A stretch of 64,000 nt of DNA from Jutongia huaianensis (GTDB lineage: Bacteria; Bacillota; Clostridia; Lachnospirales; Lachnospiraceae): assembly GCF_014384985.1 (NCBI RefSeq), contig NZ_JACRSX010000001.1, positions 124,001-188,000 of the forward strand. Reading direction: 5' to 3'. Of the stretch, positions 61,187-64,000 are shown piece after piece. Every line of letters starts with the position of its first letter. Positions within the stretch are counted from its first letter, which is position 1. The position numbers and the translations under genes were made by a program. The notes under the pieces were generated by a model. The model saw only the letters and a program-made list of their open reading frames with translations. It did not search any database and was not told where the DNA came from.

Positions 61187-61216
61187 AACGGTCATCCAAA
61201 CTGCATAAGCGGTCAT
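61187..61216 (+). promoter_or_regulatory. LytTR-type direct repeats before the AgrC-like kinase
   Basis: AACGGTCAT (61187-61195) and AGCGGTCAT (61208-61216) are separated by 12 bases, exactly the 9-12-9 plan of LytTR sites, and match the general consensus [TA][AC][CA]GTTN[AG][TG] at most positions. They lie before the kinase gene, near a poor -35 region, so the AgrA-like regulator may activate its own operon. Confidence 0.65.
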
Positions 61217-61313
61217 GGCGATTTATAATTTATTATAAAAATGTGGTACAATGACTCCAGATACTACTAACTATCCCAAAATTTGTGAACATAGAAAGGA
61301 ATGGGAAATTTTT

Positions 61314-62648
61314 ATGACTGTAAATTATCTATGGGAATTTTTTATTGATCTCTTGGAGATTGCTTTATTTGGGCACCTTGCCCAAACACGCTTTGAATTT
61401 CGAAATTCTATCATCCATAAAACTCTTTTGTGGGATATCACCTTATTCGTTTTGGCTTTCTGTGTGTTTTTTATGAATCTGGCTCATGTTAGTAGTGAGG
61501 TTGTCTTTTTAATTTCTCTGTTAATCAATATTATTGCCTCAAAAATCTTCTTTTCCAATGAGAATATCGTTCTAATTGTTTGGAATGTACTGTTTATGAT
61601 CCTCGCCATGCTGTCAGAAGAAATCGGTATTCTTATTCCGATACATTTATTCCATTTAGAAATCGCTGATCTGCTGGCAGGTGGTATTCTGCGATATGCC
61701 AGCACACTGATGTACATTGTCTTTCTTTCCTTTTTTGTGTTTGTTTGCTGCCATATTGATAATAACAAACTTTTCCTGAACCTTACAGAAAAGCTCAGCT
61801 TTTTCTTTTTGTCTATCGTCTACCTTTTTATTGCGGAATCCATTTTAACGGTCACCATAAAACTGAATAAACTCCATATTCCACAGACATTTCAGAATCA
61901 GTTAACGATATTTTGCATTTTTTTCCTCCTATGCTATCTGGCTCTGTTGATCTTTATTTACCGTCTGGGTGTTACCCGCTACAAAAATATCGAATACAGC
62001 CGTTTACAGCAGATTCAGCAACTGGAGAAAAAAGAATTTGAAAGCATTCACCAAATGAATAAAGAGTTACGAGTAATGAAACACGATCTGTCTTTCCATA
62101 TTAATGTCATAAATCAGCTTTTAGCAGAAAAAAATTACACAGACCTTTCAAATTATATGCAGCAATTTAAAAACAGCTTAAATGCATCCCATCAGATCAT
62201 CAACTCCGGTAATTCTGTTGCAGATGCCGTTTTAACCACATATATACACGAAGCCGGTCAATACGGTATCCACACGGAATATATGATCCACCTTCCCGAT
62301 CAGCTTCCCTTATCCGACATCAATTTATGTTCATTGTTAAGTAATATATGCACAAATGCCATTGAAGCCTGTAAACAAACAAAAGAAGCTCCATTTTTCA
62401 AATGCGTGATCAAGCCCTATCAGGATACTCTTTTCATTCATGCTGAAAACAACGGTTCCGGCCAATACAATATTCAAAATGGAATATTAAGATCAACAAA
62501 AAACAGCTCTGACGAACATGGCATTGGGTTGAAACGAATCAAATCAATTGCCGAAGCTGCCGGAGGATATGTTACAATAAGCACGAAAGAAATCTTTCAG
62601 ATAGATATTATGATACCACTAGATACCGATAAAACACCAGGAGGCTGA
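61314..62648 (+). CDS. AgrC-like GHKL sensor histidine kinase
   Basis: The start at 61314 (MTVNYLWEFF) follows AAAGGA, and gives six or seven membrane helices from the first residues; an earlier ATG at 61251 lacks a site. The 444-residue protein has an N-terminal polytopic sensor (~10-225), a linker helix, a DHp-like HRVMKHDLSFH region (MKHD histidine) and a GHKL ATPase (LLSNICTNAIEAC; HGIGLKRIKSIAEAAGG). This is the plan of AgrC/FsrC/VirS peptide-sensing kinases. It overlaps nothing but sits one base before the regulator gene and faces the ABC operon. Confidence 0.93.
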   Translation: MTVNYLWEFFIDLLEIALFGHLAQTRFEFRNSIIHKTLLWDITLFVLAFCVFFMNLAHVSSEVVFLISLLINIIASKIFFSNENIVLIVWNVLFMILAMLSEEIGILIPIHLFHLEIADLLAGGILRYASTLMYIVFLSFFVFVCCHIDNNKLFLNLTEKLSFFFLSIVYLFIAESILTVTIKLNKLHIPQTFQNQLTIFCIFFLLCYLALLIFIYRLGVTRYKNIEYSRLQQIQQLEKKEFESIHQMNKELRVMKHDLSFHINVINQLLAEKNYTDLSNYMQQFKNSLNASHQIINSGNSVADAVLTTYIHEAGQYGIHTEYMIHLPDQLPLSDINLCSLLSNICTNAIEACKQTKEAPFFKCVIKPYQDTLFIHAENNGSGQYNIQNGILRSTKNSSDEHGIGLKRIKSIAEAAGGYVTISTKEIFQIDIMIPLDTDKTPGG

Positions 62649-62649
62649 C

Positions 62650-63375
62650 ATGCTGTTAAATATTGCAATACTAGAAGATGATCCAAAACAATCAAAAGAA
62701 CTGTATAAATTATTAACTACCTGGGCGACCTGTCATGGGCATGTTTTCCATATTTATCAATACACCAATGGTCCGTCACTCCTCCGTGCTATCACACAGC
62801 AGACATTTCATGCCTGTTTTTTAGATATCCAGTTAAATACAGAAGATCAAAATGCCGAAACAGGTATGGAGACTGCTGTCCGACTCCGAAAAGAAAACTA
62901 CTCCGGTGATCTTATCTTTCTGACGGCTTTTCGGGAGTATGTCTTTGAAGGATATAATGTACAGGCATTCAATTTTCTTTTGAAACCCATCGATCAAAAG
63001 ATTCTGGAACAAGTATTGTCTGCACTTATTTTAAAATATTCTCCTGAGTGTTATATTCTGAAAAACAAACAACAGATCCAGGCCCTTCCATATTCAAAAA
63101 TACTTGCCATTTGTGCGGACAAACACGACATCATTTTAATGACAAAAACAGAATCCTTTACAGATCATGCCGGTATTCAGGAAATCGCCGCACATCTTCC
63201 TGACATATTTGTACAATGCCACAGATCCTGTATCGTTAATTTAAGTCACATCACAAAAATAGACGGCAATACCATTTATCTGTCGAATAAAACCACCCAG
63301 ACTATAAGCCGCCGGTATGTTACAAATGTAAAAACGAAATATATAAAATATATTACAACAGGAGGTAATCCATGA
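62650..63375 (+). CDS. AgrA-like LytTR response regulator
   Basis: A 241-residue regulator. The receiver has the acidic pair near residues 9-10, phospho-acceptor in ACFLDIQLN (~58), TAFREYV and LLKPID. The C-terminal LytTR domain (~135-240) shows FVQCHRSCIVNLSHITKIDGNTIYLSN. LytTR regulators bind paired 9-bp repeats, and such repeats lie in the promoter region between kinase and permease operons. It shares an ATGA overlap with the following 29-codon ORF, so its translation is coupled to that peptide. Confidence 0.95.
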   Translation: MLLNIAILEDDPKQSKELYKLLTTWATCHGHVFHIYQYTNGPSLLRAITQQTFHACFLDIQLNTEDQNAETGMETAVRLRKENYSGDLIFLTAFREYVFEGYNVQAFNFLLKPIDQKILEQVLSALILKYSPECYILKNKQQIQALPYSKILAICADKHDIILMTKTESFTDHAGIQEIAAHLPDIFVQCHRSCIVNLSHITKIDGNTIYLSNKTTQTISRRYVTNVKTKYIKYITTGGNP

Positions 63376-63461
63376 TCAACATGATTTCTAATTATGCTAA
63401 CTCAAATCTCGGTGATCATATTAGCCATAATAGAAATTTCAATTCAGAAATCATCGCATAG
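63372..63461 (+). CDS. 29-residue peptide ORF overlapping the AgrA-like regulator stop
   Basis: The ATG at 63372 overlaps the regulator's TGA (ATGA) and is preceded by AGGAGG (63361-63366, five bases away), so it should be translated well. The peptide begins MINMISNYANSNLGDH and ends FNSEIIA before TAG. It has no cysteine, signal peptide or hydrophobic stretch, so it is not a classic AgrD, and no AgrB-type processing enzyme is visible. It might be a linear signalling peptide exported by the neighbouring ABC transporter, or a small regulator of the pair. Small, polar and Asn-rich; function unknown. Confidence 0.6.
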   Translation: MINMISNYANSNLGDHISHNRNFNSEIIA

Positions 63462-63545
63462 CGCAACACAAAACATTTCCTAACAACTCCTGTCCGATAC
63501 AGAGATACCGACGACCCATCTATCAATGATCCGCCGTCCTGCCAT

Positions 63546-64000
63546 TTACAGTGCTTTTACAAACCGCTTAAACGCTTCCTGTCCCTCGGCCGTATTTTTG
63601 TATACGCCGGCATGCTCCAGCACCTTCTTAAATACAATACCGATCTCCTTCTGAAGGATTTCTTCCACATTGTCCTCGGTCACCGAATCATAATTTGGCA
63701 AAAATGTTTCTACCCAGTCTGCATGCTTCTCAATCGTCTCATTACTGCGGATATCCTTACCCTGCACGATATATTCTCCCAGCACTGCCATCTCATTTTT
63801 CAGACGTGCCGGCAGAACCGCAAGTCCCATAACCTCGATCAGACCAATATTTTCCTTTTTGATGTGATGAAGCTCCTGATGCGGATGATATACTCCCAAA
63901 GGATACTCGTCCGTCGTAATATTATTTCGCAGCACCAGATCCATTTCGTATTTTCCGTTTCTCATCCGGGCAATCGGCGTGATAGTATTGTGAGGCTCTC
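63546..64000 (-). CDS. galT: Galactose-1-phosphate uridylyltransferase (C-terminal part)
   Basis: The frame runs from beyond the right edge to a stop at 63546, so only the last ~150 residues are visible. PHNTITPIAR, EMDLVLRNN, LGVYHPHQELHHIKKENIGLIEVMGLAVLPAR is split over the visible part and is the C-terminal block of the Firmicutes (GalT2-type) enzyme. It transfers uridylyl from UDP-glucose to galactose 1-phosphate in the Leloir pathway. The start lies outside the window. It converges with the 29-residue ORF across about 85 bases that hold no clear terminator. Confidence 0.93.
   Translation of the reverse strand, partial: EPHNTITPIARMRNGKYEMDLVLRNNITTDEYPLGVYHPHQELHHIKKENIGLIEVMGLAVLPARLKNEMAVLGEYIVQGKDIRSNETIEKHADWVETFLPNYDSVTEDNVEEILQKEIGIVFKKVLEHAGVYKNTAEGQEAFKRFVKAL

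Noticed and set aside
61041-63461. A complete agr system with AgrB and AgrD
   Set aside because: No AgrB-like cysteine protease and no cysteine-bearing AgrD are in the window; only the kinase, regulator and a cysteine-free peptide ORF are seen.
1-64000. CRISPR arrays, tRNA or rRNA genes
   Set aside because: No regularly spaced repeats of 25-40 bases, no cloverleaf-like segments ending CCA, and no rRNA-like stretch was seen on either strand.

Overview
The window is low-to-moderate G+C DNA from a Gram-positive anaerobe of the Firmicutes, most likely a gut-type Lachnospiraceae (Clostridia). The case rests on the gene mix: AAAGGAG-type ribosome binding sites, GH94/GH26/GH5/GH2 glycan enzymes, ClpC, a Bce-type antimicrobial peptide module, HydE (anaerobe) beside nadBCA, the Firmicutes-type galT, and a LytTR/GHKL two-component pair. 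No rRNA, tRNA, CRISPR array, complete insertion sequence or prophage was seen.

Layout. 1-2471: a beta-glycan (probably mannan) locus with a GH5 enzyme cut by the window edge, an AraC regulator and a GH26 enzyme lacking a signal peptide. 2556-6945: a Cof-type HAD phosphatase and a heterodimeric ABC exporter. 7014-13530: an unusual five-gene operon joining a lipoprotein solute-binding protein with a large N-terminal extension, two MalF/MalG-type permeases, a MacA/HlyD-type adaptor and a two-helix MacB/FtsX-like protein, with no ATPase; an OmpR-type two-component system is transcribed divergently (13781-15831). 15835-17290: decayed remnants of a MATE pump, an MFS transporter and a chemoreceptor. 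17330-18475: an AAA ATPase preceded by helically phased repeats. 18651-19709: an RsmH paralogue. 19714-25202: a Bce-like module (response regulator, intramembrane-sensing kinase, CPBP protease, ABC ATPase, large permease).

25329-44150 is mostly housekeeping: an RNA methyltransferase, then minus-strand runs holding radA, clpC, a cohesin-like membrane protein, a glucosaminidase, hslO, a methyltransferase, an HD nucleotidase and uvrA (with a LexA/DinR-like box), then hydE-nadA-nadC-nadB. 44196-47921 holds a GH2 enzyme and a soluble PocR-domain mini-chemoreceptor. 48042-52500 is an AT-rich cassette: a small secreted protein, a membrane-anchored protein and a three-gene ABC transporter, resembling bacteriocin-type export/immunity loci. 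Its leader has a well-placed ribosome binding site with an 18-codon ORF, and an opposing promoter-terminator pair. 52653-55055 is a GH94 cellobiose phosphorylase. 55179-55567 holds two copies of a highly structured repeat with a 13-bp terminal inverted repeat. Then come a tandem-HD (HD-GYP) protein and a yybP-ykoY-type manganese riboswitch driving a UPF0016/Gdt1 manganese exporter. 57866-63461 is a second peptide-signalling-like locus: a four-gene ABC transporter facing an AgrC/AgrA-like pair, paired direct repeats in the shared promoter region, and a 29-codon ORF overlapping the regulator stop codon. The window ends in the 3' part of galT.

Best candidates for undescribed biology: the importer/adaptor hybrid operon, the agr-like locus with its coupled 29-aa ORF, the leader ORF/antisense RNA arrangement at 52308-52405, the structured repeat at 55179-55567, and the 10-bp phased array at 18388-18473.
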